From positions 371,278 through 435,277 of the forward strand of contig NZ_JAQISN010000004.1 in the NCBI RefSeq assembly GCF_037450285.1: 64,000 bases of DNA, written 5' to 3'. Shown here piece by piece: positions 19,682-28,629 of this stretch. Below the pieces are notes generated by a model. It saw only the letters and a list, made by a program, of their open reading frames with translations. It made no database searches and was not told the origin of the DNA. Each line of letters opens with the position of its first letter. The stretch's first letter is position 1. The position numbers and the translations under genes were made by a program. Source of the DNA: Erwinia sp. SLM-02. Its GTDB lineage: Bacteria > Pseudomonadota > Gammaproteobacteria > Enterobacterales > Enterobacteriaceae.

Positions 19682-20509
19682 ATGGCTTTTCAGACATGGC
19701 AAGTCGGGTTGGATATACAAAACGGGCAGCTTTGTGCCATCGGTATCCAGCGCCGCCGCAACGGCTGGCAGCTGCGCCACTGGTGGCAGCATACGTTGCC
19801 GCAAGATACGTTAAGAAATGGCCTGGTGCAACGGCCAGAGATCCTCATCTCTATTCTGCAGCGCTGGCGAACCCTCCTGCCGTCGCGGATTGCACTGCGC
19901 GTGGGATTTCCGCCGCAGCTGGTGATGCAACGCCAGTTGAGCCTGCCCGCAACGCACCTGCGTGAAGCCGCACGTAGCGACTATATCCTCGCGGCGGCGA
20001 AGCGCTTTTTCCCGATTGAACCACACGCGCTGGCGCTGGATTTTCGCCTGAGCGACGGCAGTGAAAATCAGCTGACGCTGACCGCAACCCGGCGGGAAGC
20101 GCTGCAAGGCTGGCTGGACTGTTTGCAGCGGGTTGGGCTGGCTCCGGAGGTCATGGACCTGACCCCATCGGCACTTTCCGTACTGGCGAAGGCGCTGGCG
20201 CTGGGGCCGGACGTTACGCTGGTTCATCGCCTGAGCGATCACTGGCTGTGGTATTCCCCTCAGCACGGTGAGCGGCCCTGGGGATGGTGTCCGCTGGATG
20301 ACGTTCCGGATTTTTCTGTACTTCAGCAGCGATACCTTCCGCCACAGGGAGCGGTCTGGTACAGCTCTGCACAGGATGATGTCCTGCCGGAGGGAACAAC
20401 GGCGCTATCCCCCTTTGACGCTCTGCAATTCCTTCAGCCGCCGCTGCCGGTTCGCGGCGGGGCTTATGCCATTGCCGCCGGGCTGGCAATGCGGCCCGGG
20501 GATCGCTGA
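19682..20509 (+). CDS. hofM: PilM-like protein HofM
   Basis: 275 residues. Member of the PilM/HofM actin-like ATPase family that couples to the inner-membrane PilN/PilO-type proteins of type IV pilus-like machines. In E. coli the hofMNOPQ genes are needed to use external DNA as a nutrient. The N-terminus, with V-G-L-D-I-Q-N-G, matches the first strand of the fold. Ribosome site AAGGAGA. The stop overlaps the hofN start (TGATG). Confidence 0.85.
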   Translation: MAFQTWQVGLDIQNGQLCAIGIQRRRNGWQLRHWWQHTLPQDTLRNGLVQRPEILISILQRWRTLLPSRIALRVGFPPQLVMQRQLSLPATHLREAARSDYILAAAKRFFPIEPHALALDFRLSDGSENQLTLTATRREALQGWLDCLQRVGLAPEVMDLTPSALSVLAKALALGPDVTLVHRLSDHWLWYSPQHGERPWGWCPLDDVPDFSVLQQRYLPPQGAVWYSSAQDDVLPEGTTALSPFDALQFLQPPLPVRGGAYAIAAGLAMRPGDR

Positions 20510-21054
20510 TGGTCAGCATTAATCTGATGCCCTGGCGGGCCAGACGACAGCGGCAACAGTGGCAGAAATGGCGGCTGGTGGGCGCGCTGATGCTGGTGGT
20601 GCTCATCATGGCTATTCAGAGTGGATACGGGCAGCAGCGGCTGAATCATCAGCGGCTGGCACTGCTGAACTTCTGGCCGGGCGCACAGAAAAATGCCGCT
20701 GCGCTGCACGAACGCACTCTGGCTTTACAAAAGCAGCTTGCAGAGCAGCAGGAGGCGCAAAGGCTGCAAGTTTTGCAACGGCAGGATCTCACCCGATGGA
20801 GGGATTTTGTCGCGCGGCTGAGTGCGGAAATACCGCCGGATATCTGGCTGAGCGCGCTGGTGAAAAACCAGCACAGCGTCTCGCTGAAGGGATTTAGTCG
20901 CAGTGTTGCTGAACTTCACCAACTGCGCGACAGGCTGCACCAGCAGCGGGATATACCGTCGGTAAAACTGGGGGCGCTTCGCCGCGATCCGTCTGCCGGG
21001 GTCACTTTCAGCATGCAGCTCAGTCTGGCAAATCAGGAGCCGAATCATGAGTAG
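20509..21054 (+). CDS. hofN: PilN-like protein HofN
   Basis: 181 residues. A short cytosolic N-terminus starts I-N-L-M-P-W-R-x-x-R, the motif by which PilN-type proteins bind PilM. One membrane helix follows (about residues 23-40), then a coiled-coil region of about 60-95 and a small periplasmic domain. It overlaps hofM by 1 nt and hofO by 8 nt. Confidence 0.82.
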   Translation: MVSINLMPWRARRQRQQWQKWRLVGALMLVVLIMAIQSGYGQQRLNHQRLALLNFWPGAQKNAAALHERTLALQKQLAEQQEAQRLQVLQRQDLTRWRDFVARLSAEIPPDIWLSALVKNQHSVSLKGFSRSVAELHQLRDRLHQQRDIPSVKLGALRRDPSAGVTFSMQLSLANQEPNHE

Positions 21055-21544
21055 CCGCTGGCTGACGGGCTGGCTGGACGCGGATATCAAACTCCGCCTG
21101 CTCAGCGCCATTGGGGCCGGAACGCTGGTGAGCCTGCTGGTATGGCAATTCTGGCTGCGCCCGGTGCAGCAAGCGTCACAGCGGCTGGACCGGCAGATGC
21201 AGGAACAGTCATTTCGCTACCAGCAGCACCTTGAATCGCTGCGCCGCCTGCCGCCGCGTTATCAGCTGGAACAGCAGATAAAAGCGCTGGGTGAGCAGAC
21301 CGTTGCGAGACAGGGTGCGCGCTTTTCATTGCCTCTCCTGCTGGCGGCCAGCGGCGGGGAGCTTGAGCACTGGCAGCCGGGTGACAGCGGTGGTGAGCTG
21401 GCGATCCGTTTGCAATGGCAGCAGTTTACCGCTCTTCTCGGCTACCTGATGACCCTGAGTCCGGCAGTGACGATCCCGTCCATGACGCTACAGGGGCAAT
21501 CGCCGCGGCTGCATCTGCTGATTCAACTGCACTATGAAATTTAG
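21047..21544 (+). CDS. hofO: PilO-like protein HofO
   Basis: 165 residues. Single N-terminal membrane helix (about 15-33) followed by a Gln-rich coiled coil and a small periplasmic domain, the layout of PilO-type partners of HofN. Sequence conservation in this family is low, so the assignment rests largely on its place between hofN and hofP, with both of which it overlaps. Confidence 0.75.
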   Translation: MSSRWLTGWLDADIKLRLLSAIGAGTLVSLLVWQFWLRPVQQASQRLDRQMQEQSFRYQQHLESLRRLPPRYQLEQQIKALGEQTVARQGARFSLPLLLAASGGELEHWQPGDSGGELAIRLQWQQFTALLGYLMTLSPAVTIPSMTLQGQSPRLHLLIQLHYEI

Positions 21545-21890
21545 CGCGCCGATCGTTTTACTGTTGGCGCTGAATGCCCAGGCGCGGGATCCGTTTTTAC
21601 CTGCCGGTGCCGGGCAATGCACGGCAGAAAAGATGTCGCCGGCTGTCTGGCAGCTGCAGGGCGTTATCGGGCAGCCGGGCCATTTTGAGGCATGGCTGTT
21701 ATCCCCTGCAGAACAGCGGCTGCACGTCAGGGTTAACGATCGGCCCGGTGGCACGGCATGGCGGGTGACAAATATCGATCTGATGAGCATCACGCTGGTG
21801 GACGAACGGGGCTGCCAGGGGCCGCTCCGGCTGACGTTAAAAGGAGAACGGCATGATAAGGATAATCGCACTCACCCTGCTTCTGGCTAG
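21534..21890 (+). CDS. hofP: PilP-like protein HofP
   Basis: 118 residues. N-terminal signal (about 17 residues) followed by A-R-D-P-F-L, the short motif at the start of PilP-type proteins that link the inner-membrane complex to the secretin. It has two cysteines (near residues 28 and 102) that could form a disulfide. It overlaps hofO by 11 nt and hofQ by 38 nt. Shorter than E. coli HofP. Confidence 0.75.
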   Translation: MKFSAPIVLLLALNAQARDPFLPAGAGQCTAEKMSPAVWQLQGVIGQPGHFEAWLLSPAEQRLHVRVNDRPGGTAWRVTNIDLMSITLVDERGCQGPLRLTLKGERHDKDNRTHPASG

Positions 21891-23097
21891 CGCACTGTGC
21901 AGAGGCGCCGCGCCGATTTCTCTGGCGTTTGAAGATGCGCCAGTCGGCCAGGTTTTGCAGGCGTTAGCAGAGTACCAGCAGCTTAATCTGATGGTGTCAC
22001 CCGAAGTGAATGGCTCACTGACGCTGCGTCTGCACGATGTCCCGTGGCAGCAGGCGCTGGATCTGGTGATGAAAATGGGCAGGCTCAGCATGGAGCGAGA
22101 AGGCAATGTGATGCTGGTGTTTCCCGAGGAGCATGAAAAGGAGCAGCAGCGGCGGGCCGAAGCGCAAAGGCAGGCGGCGGAGCTGAACAGTCCGCTGCAT
22201 ACCCGAACGGTTATCTTCAAGTACGCAGACGCCGCGACGCTCAATGCCAGCCTGCAAAATGAGCGCAGCCGGCTGATGACCGAGCGCGGCAGCGTTACGC
22301 TGGATACCCGCACCAATGCGCTGTTATTGCGCGATACGCACCGCGCGCTGGAACAAACCATCCGCTGGCTGCAGCAGCTGGATGTGCCGCTGGAACAGGT
22401 TGAGATTGCAGCCCAGATCGTCACCATCAGCGAAGAGAGGCTGCGCGAGCTGGGAGTAAACTGGGGATTAAGCGGCGAAGAACAGGTGACGGAGGCTTTG
22501 CGGGCCAGCCAGCTGCGCGTGGACCTCGGCGTGGCCCGGCCTGCGGGTATGATTGGACTGACCCTGGCGAAGCTGGACGGCCGGCTGTTAGATCTGGAGC
22601 TGAGCGCCCTGGAACGCGAGCATCAGGCGGATATTATCGCCAGCCCGCGGCTGTTCACCTCCCACCAGCAGACGGCGAGTATCAAGCAGGGAACTGAAAT
22701 TCCCTATGAGGTGGCGACCGGCAACAGCGGCTCGACGACCATGGAATTTAAGGAAGCGGTGCTCGGGATGGAAGTGACGCCGGTGGTGCAGGGTAATGGC
22801 CGGATTTTACTGAAACTCCATATCAGCCAGAACGTACCGGGCCGCACTATGCGCAGCGGCGACAACGAAGTCCTGACGATTGATAAACAGGAGATAGACA
22901 CGCAGGTTGCGCTAAAGGACGGACAGACGCTGGCGCTGGGCGGCATTTTCCAGCAGCAAAGTGCCACAGGGCAGACGCGGGTTCCGCTGCTGGGGGAACT
23001 CCCTCTGTTGGGTGGGTTGTTTCGCCACAGCGTGCGTGAGCAAAAAAGGCGAGAATTAGTGATCTTCATCACGCCACGGCTTATTCACAGTGATTAA
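21853..23097 (+). CDS. hofQ: Outer-membrane secretin HofQ
   Basis: 414 residues (E. coli 412). Signal peptide of about 19 residues, then N0- and N1-type domains (about 20-170) and a C-terminal secretin domain containing V-P-L-L-G-E-L-P-L-L-G-G-L-F. It forms the outer-membrane pore of the Hof machine (ComE/PilQ family) implicated in DNA uptake for nutrition. The start after AAAGGAG lies inside hofP. Last gene of hofMNOPQ, followed by a terminator-like hairpin. Confidence 0.9.
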   Translation: MIRIIALTLLLASALCRGAAPISLAFEDAPVGQVLQALAEYQQLNLMVSPEVNGSLTLRLHDVPWQQALDLVMKMGRLSMEREGNVMLVFPEEHEKEQQRRAEAQRQAAELNSPLHTRTVIFKYADAATLNASLQNERSRLMTERGSVTLDTRTNALLLRDTHRALEQTIRWLQQLDVPLEQVEIAAQIVTISEERLRELGVNWGLSGEEQVTEALRASQLRVDLGVARPAGMIGLTLAKLDGRLLDLELSALEREHQADIIASPRLFTSHQQTASIKQGTEIPYEVATGNSGSTTMEFKEAVLGMEVTPVVQGNGRILLKLHISQNVPGRTMRSGDNEVLTIDKQEIDTQVALKDGQTLALGGIFQQQSATGQTRVPLLGELPLLGGLFRHSVREQKRRELVIFITPRLIHSD

Positions 23098-23487
23098 AGA
23101 TTCTTGCCAGAAAAAACATGACCTGTATGTTTTTTCCTGAATTGGTTACGGTTGCGTTTGACGCAAGGGCTGAATTAGCTTACAAGGTTTAGCGATTTTG
23201 AATATCAGGCCAGTGGCCTTAAGTAGCGAATGCATTTTAACCGTTTTTTATCGCGCGCAACCGGCGTAGCCGATGCAACCATATCCGGCTGATAAATGAA
23301 GCGGACTGAAACGTGCCAGATTACTGCGTGCAATGAGCAAGGTAAATTTAATCGGTTGCCAAAACCCCTTCAGTGTTGAGATAATTTTTCGTCTGACTCT
23401 CGCACTTTAGCTCATGAGGTTTCAGTTCATGTCCTGTCTGGTTTAGGCGGGGTATCATCCACGAATTGTCTTAGTAATACCGAAAAA
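23098..23487. other. Gene-free leader region between hofQ and aroK
   Basis: 390 bp with no supported gene. It holds the hofQ hairpin (23111-23135), a small inverted repeat TTGCGT-N3-ACGCAA (23152-23166) and, by position, the aroK promoter(s). The aroK start has no strong ribosome site. E. coli also has a long untranslated stretch here. Confidence 0.55.
23111..23135 (+). terminator. Terminator-like AT-rich hairpin after hofQ
   Basis: Inverted repeat AAAAAACAT / ATGTTTTTT with a 7-base loop, 14 nt after the hofQ stop. The descending arm supplies its own U-run. The stem is AT-rich and hence weak. Confidence 0.5.
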
Positions 23488-24009
23488 ATGGCAGAGAAAC
23501 GCAATATCTTTCTGGTTGGGCCTATGGGTGCCGGCAAAAGCACTATTGGGCGTCAGTTGGCTCAGCAACTCAATATGGAATTTTTCGATTCCGATCAAGA
23601 AATTGAGCGACGTACCGGAGCGGATGTGGGCTGGGTTTTCGACGTCGAAGGCGAAGAAGGCTTCCGCGATCGCGAAGAAAAAATTATTAATGAACTCACT
23701 GAAAAGCAGGGCATTGTGCTGGCGACAGGTGGCGGTTCCGTCAAGTCTCGCGAAACGCGCAATCGTCTCTCCGCTCGAGGTGTAGTCGTTTATCTTGAAA
23801 CCACTATTGAGAAACAGCTGGCACGTACACAGCGCGATAAAAAGCGCCCGTTACTGCAGGTTGATTCTCCACCACGTGAAGTGCTTGAAGCATTAGCCGG
23901 TGAACGCAATCCTATGTATGAAGAGATTGCCGACGTCACGATTCGCACTGACGATCAGAGCGCGAAAGTGGTGGCTAATCAAATTATCAACATGTTGGAA
24001 AAGAGCTGA
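23488..24009 (+). CDS. aroK: Shikimate kinase I
   Basis: 173 residues, exact family length. Phosphorylates shikimate at O3 in the chorismate pathway. The Walker A loop G-P-M-G-A-G-K-S is at residues 11-18, the shikimate-binding D-S-D near 34 and the G-G-G-S motif near 80. First gene of the aroK-aroB-damX-dam-rpe-gph-trpS cluster; aroB follows after 53 bp. Confidence 0.97.
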   Translation: MAEKRNIFLVGPMGAGKSTIGRQLAQQLNMEFFDSDQEIERRTGADVGWVFDVEGEEGFRDREEKIINELTEKQGIVLATGGGSVKSRETRNRLSARGVVVYLETTIEKQLARTQRDKKRPLLQVDSPPREVLEALAGERNPMYEEIADVTIRTDDQSAKVVANQIINMLEKS

Positions 24010-24062
24010 TTGATGCTCTGATTGTTCGCCTGCGGGCAAAGCAGAAAAGGTGATACAGCGTC

Positions 24063-25151
24063 ATGGAGAGGATTACCGTAACTCTTGGGGAGCGTAGCTA
24101 CCCCATCACTATCGCCGCCGGATTGTTTGCAGATCCGGCTTCTTTTTGGCCGCTTAAGGCTGGCGATATGGCCATGCTGGTGACAAACCAGACGCTGGCC
24201 CCTCTTTACCTTGATGCAATGCGTGAACGCCTGGAGCAGGCGGGTGTGGTCGTCGATCAGGTGATCCTGCCTGACGGCGAACAGTTTAAAAGCCTTGCCG
24301 TCATGGATCAGGTTTTCACCGCCCTGCTGGAAAAACCGCACGGCCGTGACACGACTCTGATTGCACTGGGCGGTGGCGTTATTGGCGATCTGACCGGATT
24401 TGCCGCTGCCAGCTATCAGCGCGGCGTGCGTTTTATCCAGGTTCCTACCACCCTGCTGGCGCAGGTAGACTCTTCCGTTGGCGGGAAAACCGCTGTAAAC
24501 CATCCGCTGGGCAAGAATATGATCGGGGCGTTTTATCAGCCTGCATCCGTCGTCGTTGATCTGGACTGCCTGAAGACGCTGCCTGCTCGCGAGCTCTCTT
24601 CCGGACTGGCGGAAGTGATCAAATACGGCATTATTCTTGATGGTGAATTTTTCAGCTGGCTGGAAGCGAATCTGGATGCCTTACTGGCGCTGGACGGCAG
24701 TGCCATGGCGTACTGTATTCGCCGCTGCTGCGAGCTGAAGGCTGAAGTTGTGGCCGCCGACGAGCATGAACATGGACAGCGGGCGCTGCTGAACCTCGGG
24801 CACACCTATGGTCATGCGATTGAAGCGCATATGGGCTACGGCAACTGGCTGCACGGTGAGGCGGTTGCCGCCGGCATGGTGATGGCCGCGCGTAATGCAG
24901 AACGTCTTGGGCAGTTCAGTCCGGCGGATACCGACCGCATTATCGCGCTGCTGCAGCGTGCCGGGCTGCCGGTTAACGGCCCCGAAAGTATGGCTGCCGC
25001 CGACTATTTGCCGCATATGATGCGCGACAAAAAAGTCCTGGCGGGCAAGCTGCGTCTGGTGTTACCGCTGGCTATCGGCAAAGCCGAAGTGCGCAGCGGA
25101 GTGCCGCATGATATGGTGTTGGCATCGATTCAGGATTGCCAAAAGCCTTGA
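24063..25151 (+). CDS. aroB: 3-dehydroquinate synthase
   Basis: 362 residues, exact family length. NAD- and metal-dependent conversion of DAHP to 3-dehydroquinate, second step of the shikimate pathway. NAD-binding G-G-G-V-I-G-D-L is near residue 103, the active-site D-S-S-V-G-G-K-T near 139, and metal-ligand histidines are in G-H-T-Y-G-H-A-I-E and H-G-E-A-V. Works next to aroK. Confidence 0.97.
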   Translation: MERITVTLGERSYPITIAAGLFADPASFWPLKAGDMAMLVTNQTLAPLYLDAMRERLEQAGVVVDQVILPDGEQFKSLAVMDQVFTALLEKPHGRDTTLIALGGGVIGDLTGFAAASYQRGVRFIQVPTTLLAQVDSSVGGKTAVNHPLGKNMIGAFYQPASVVVDLDCLKTLPARELSSGLAEVIKYGIILDGEFFSWLEANLDALLALDGSAMAYCIRRCCELKAEVVAADEHEHGQRALLNLGHTYGHAIEAHMGYGNWLHGEAVAAGMVMAARNAERLGQFSPADTDRIIALLQRAGLPVNGPESMAAADYLPHMMRDKKVLAGKLRLVLPLAIGKAEVRSGVPHDMVLASIQDCQKP

Positions 25152-25252
25152 CTCATAATGTTATTATCAGGTCAGCCCGATGGCTGCTATTCTGAAGTTA
25201 TCGCTTTTCATACGGAAGTGAACGGCGTAACCGCTCTGTGGGAGGAGGCTAA

Positions 25253-26239
25253 ATGGACGAGTTTAAACCGGAAGACGAGTTAAAACCTGACACCAGTGAC
25301 CGCCGACCACCGCGGTCGCGCAAAACGTCGTCACTACCAAAAGTACCGGTGTCACGCCAGCATATGATGATGGGCGTGGGTATTCTGGTGCTGTTGCTCC
25401 TGGTGCTGGGTATCGGTTCTGCACTGAAATCCCCGGACAGCCCGAGTGGACAGACTGCGCAGCAGCCTCCTGCCGGTGGAACCAGTGGTTCCGGTGGGGA
25501 AAAGAATATCGACCTTTCCGGCGCCTCGTCGATGAGTGGGCAGACCGCTGGCCAGCCTGCGGCTGGCGGACAAGCGTCGTCTCCGCAGGAGCTCAGCGCT
25601 TCGCAAATCTCGCCGACACCTACCGAAGCCGCACCGGTCCAGACCCCGCAGAATCAGCAGCGTGTTGAGTTGCCCGGTGACCTGAATAACGCCTTAAACA
25701 ATCAGCAGGGACAAGTTGATGCGGCCTCTCAGGCCGGTATCGGTTCATCCTCGCTGCCGACAGGGCAGGCTACCGTTGGCGGCTCCGGCAGCAAACCGGC
25801 TACGACGAAAACGGCGAGTGCTCCGCATCAGAGCGCCGTACCGCAGAATAAGCCGGCAGCGGCGCATAAGCCTGTAGCCAGTAAGCCGGTGATGAGGGAG
25901 ACTAAACCTTCTGCCACCGCCAGCCACAGCGCTGCCCCGCGTGCCCAAACGCCGTCCACCGCGTCCGGCACGGCGAGCCCCGCGGGTAATTATACGCTGC
26001 AGCTGAGCAGCGCCTCGCGTTCTGACACATTGAATGCGTGGGCAAGAAAGCAGAACCTGAGTGGTTATCACGTCTATCAGACAACGCGTAATGGGCAGCC
26101 CTGGTATGTTCTGGTCAGCGGTTCTTACACGACGTCCGCTGAAGCCAAGCGTGCGGTGGCAACACTGCCTGCTGAGGTGCGTGCTCAGAATCCCTGGGTG
26201 AAACCGGTGAGCCAGGTAAAAAAAGAAGCAGGAAAATAA
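25253..26239 (+). CDS. damX: Cell division protein DamX (SPOR domain)
   Basis: 328 residues, about 100 fewer than E. coli DamX (428). Cytoplasmic N-terminus (about 1-38, charged), one membrane helix (about 39-60, L/V/G-rich), a long Pro/Ala/Ser/Gln/Thr-rich periplasmic linker, and a C-terminal SPOR domain (about 245-320, beginning Y-T-L-Q-L-S-S-A) that binds denuded septal glycan. The shortening lies in the linker, which is low in complexity. Ribosome site GGGAGGAGG. Sits between aroB and dam. Confidence 0.92.
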   Translation: MDEFKPEDELKPDTSDRRPPRSRKTSSLPKVPVSRQHMMMGVGILVLLLLVLGIGSALKSPDSPSGQTAQQPPAGGTSGSGGEKNIDLSGASSMSGQTAGQPAAGGQASSPQELSASQISPTPTEAAPVQTPQNQQRVELPGDLNNALNNQQGQVDAASQAGIGSSSLPTGQATVGGSGSKPATTKTASAPHQSAVPQNKPAAAHKPVASKPVMRETKPSATASHSAAPRAQTPSTASGTASPAGNYTLQLSSASRSDTLNAWARKQNLSGYHVYQTTRNGQPWYVLVSGSYTTSAEAKRAVATLPAEVRAQNPWVKPVSQVKKEAGK

Positions 26240-26361
26240 TCCCGTGCCGGGGCAACCCGGCTTTTCATGAAGTGTGAGTGTGTGACGACACGCAGACCTT
26301 TCAAAGCGCAGATATGCTGTCGGTGTAGCCACAGCCTGATGAGTAAAAAATTAACGACGGC

Positions 26362-27180
26362 ATGAAAAAGAATCGCGCTTTTCTTAAGTGGGCAGGCGGC
26401 AAGTATCCATTGCTTGACGATATTAGACGCCATCTGCCAGAGGGTGATTGCCTGATCGAGCCGTTTGTCGGTGCCGGATCGGTATTCCTTAACACCCAGT
26501 ATCCAAGCTATATCCTTGCTGATATCAATAGCGACCTGATTAACCTGTATAACATCGTCAAGGAACGCCCTCAGGCTTTCGTTGAGGACGTGCGCAAGCT
26601 GTTCACTATTGAGTCGAATGACTCCGTCGTCTACTACGCCAGGCGACAGGAGTTTAATCTCAGTCAGGATCCGTATCGCCGCGCGATGCTGTTCCTGTAC
26701 CTCAATCGCCATTGTTACAACGGTCTGTGTCGGTATAACCTGCGCGGCGAGTTTAACGTCCCGTTTGGCAGCTACCGCAAACCTTATTTCCCCGAAGCCG
26801 AACTGTACTGGTTCGCCGAACGTGCGCAGAATGCGACCTTTGTTTGTGAATCTTATGATGTTACCCTGGCTAAAGCGTCAACGGGTGCCGTCGTGTATTG
26901 CGATCCTCCCTATGCGCCTCTTTCGGCTACCGCCAAGTTTACGGCCTATCACACCAACAGCTTCAGCATGCGTGAACAGCAGCATCTTGCTGAACTGGCT
27001 TCTGCCCTGTCGCAGGACAGCAATATTACGGTGCTGATTTCCAATCATGATACGCCGCTAACGCGGAACTGGTATCAGGGGGCGGTACTGCATGAGATCG
27101 AGGTACGGCGCTCGATTAGCCGCAGTGGCAACACGCGGAGTAAAGTGAGTGAATTACTGGCGCTGTATTCTGGCCGGTGA
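26362..27180 (+). CDS. dam: DNA adenine methyltransferase Dam
   Basis: 272 residues (E. coli 278). Methylates the A of GATC, directing mismatch repair and replication timing. Group-alpha motifs in order: F-L-K-W-A-G-G-K near residue 6 and F-V-G-A-G-S-V near 35 (AdoMet binding), and catalytic D-P-P-Y near 180. Lies in the damX-dam-rpe order typical of Enterobacterales. Confidence 0.97.
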   Translation: MKKNRAFLKWAGGKYPLLDDIRRHLPEGDCLIEPFVGAGSVFLNTQYPSYILADINSDLINLYNIVKERPQAFVEDVRKLFTIESNDSVVYYARRQEFNLSQDPYRRAMLFLYLNRHCYNGLCRYNLRGEFNVPFGSYRKPYFPEAELYWFAERAQNATFVCESYDVTLAKASTGAVVYCDPPYAPLSATAKFTAYHTNSFSMREQQHLAELASALSQDSNITVLISNHDTPLTRNWYQGAVLHEIEVRRSISRSGNTRSKVSELLALYSGR

Positions 27181-27265
27181 ACAACAATGATCTGACCCTC
27201 AGGCCTGCGTCGCAGCCGCACTGGCTGCTTTCACGGTCGTCGGGGGTTTAGCCTGGGAGAAACGG

Positions 27266-27952
27266 ATGAAACAGTTTTTAATCGCCCCTTCAATCCTTGC
27301 AGCAGATTTTGCCCGACTGGGTGAAGATACGGCGAAAGCGCTGGCTGCCGGCGGTGATGTGATACATTTCGATGTGATGGATAATCATTACGTTCCCAAC
27401 CTGACGATGGGGCCGATGGTGTTAAAAGCCCTGCGCGATTACGGCATTACGGCGCCGATTGATGTGCATCTGATGGCTAAACCGGTCGATCGTCTGATCC
27501 CTGATTTTGCTAAAGCGGGTGCCAGCTATATCACCTTCCACCCTGAAGCCTCTGAACACGTCGATCGCACGCTGCAGCTGATTAAAGAAAACGGCTGTAA
27601 AGCGGGCCTGGTGTTGAATCCCGCTACGCCGCTCAGCATTCTTGAGTACGTGATGGACAAGCTCGATATTATTCTGCTGATGTCGGTGAATCCGGGCTTC
27701 GGCGGCCAGTCGTTTATTCCCGGCACGCTGAACAAACTGCGTGAGGTGCGTAAGCTGATTGATCAAAGCGGTTACGACATCCGTCTGGAAGTTGATGGCG
27801 GTGTGAAGGTCGATAATATCGGCGAAATCGCGGCGGCCGGTGCTGATATGTTCGTGGCCGGGTCGGCGATTTTTGGTCATCCCGATTACAAAAAAGTGAT
27901 CGATGATATGCGCACTGAACTGGAAAAATCCCGCCATGGCTCATTTCACTGA
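27266..27952 (+). CDS. rpe: Ribulose-phosphate 3-epimerase
   Basis: 228 residues (family 225). TIM-barrel metal enzyme interconverting ribulose 5-phosphate and xylulose 5-phosphate in the pentose phosphate pathway. Signatures: F-D-V-M-D-N-H-Y-V-P-N near residue 33, D-V-H-L-M near 68, S-V-N-P-G-F-G-G-Q near 140 and the catalytic D-G-G-V. Ribosome site GGGAG. Overlaps gph by 17 nt. Confidence 0.97.
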   Translation: MKQFLIAPSILAADFARLGEDTAKALAAGGDVIHFDVMDNHYVPNLTMGPMVLKALRDYGITAPIDVHLMAKPVDRLIPDFAKAGASYITFHPEASEHVDRTLQLIKENGCKAGLVLNPATPLSILEYVMDKLDIILLMSVNPGFGGQSFIPGTLNKLREVRKLIDQSGYDIRLEVDGGVKVDNIGEIAAAGADMFVAGSAIFGHPDYKKVIDDMRTELEKSRHGSFH

Positions 27953-28613
27953 TATTCGCGCACTGGCCTTCGATCTGGATGGCACCCTTGTAGACAGCGC
28001 CCCGGGCCTGGCGAGTGCGGTTGACGCAGCATTAATCGAGCTTCAGCTGCCAGCGGCTGGGATAGAGCGTGTTTCCACCTGGATTGGCAACGGTGCCGAC
28101 ATTCTTATTGAACGTGCTCTGACATGGGCGCAGGGCCATCCGCCGCGTGAAGAAGCGCTGCGTGAAGCGCGTATTTTGTTTGATCAACATTATGCCGACA
28201 CGGTCGAAGGCGGCAGCCTGCTGTATCCCGAAGTGAAGGAGACGCTGGCAAAGCTGGCGGCGCACAATTTGCCGATGGCGATTGTCACCAATAAACCCAC
28301 GCCGTTTGTTGCCCCGCTGCTGCAGTCCTTAGGCATCGCAGAGTATTTCTCGCTGGCGATCGGCGGTGATGATGTGGCCGCGAAGAAACCGCATCCCGCG
28401 CCGCTGTTTATGGTACTGGGAAAATTTGGCCTGCTGCCTGGAGAGTTACTGTTTGTGGGCGACTCCCGCAATGATATTCTGGCGGCACAGGCGGCAGGAT
28501 GTCCCTGTATCGGCATGACATACGGCTACAACTATGGCGAGCCCGTGGCCACCAGTCAGCCTGACATCACGCTCGATCACTTTAACGATCTAATGCCCGC
28601 GTTAGGGCTGTAA
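27936..28613 (+). CDS. gph: Phosphoglycolate phosphatase
   Basis: 225 residues. HAD-superfamily phosphatase that removes 2-phosphoglycolate arising from DNA repair. Motif I D-L-D-G-T-L-V-D is at about residues 13-20, motif II V-T-N-K-P-T-P near 112, and motif IV G-D-S-R-N-D near 175. About 27 residues shorter than E. coli Gph (252): a segment of the cap domain after A-L-T-W-A and the C-terminal tail are missing. The start at 27936 (MAHFTD) matches homologues and lies inside the rpe end. Confidence 0.93.
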   Translation: MAHFTDIRALAFDLDGTLVDSAPGLASAVDAALIELQLPAAGIERVSTWIGNGADILIERALTWAQGHPPREEALREARILFDQHYADTVEGGSLLYPEVKETLAKLAAHNLPMAIVTNKPTPFVAPLLQSLGIAEYFSLAIGGDDVAAKKPHPAPLFMVLGKFGLLPGELLFVGDSRNDILAAQAAGCPCIGMTYGYNYGEPVATSQPDITLDHFNDLMPALGL

Positions 28614-28629
28614 TTATCAGGACGGAAAC

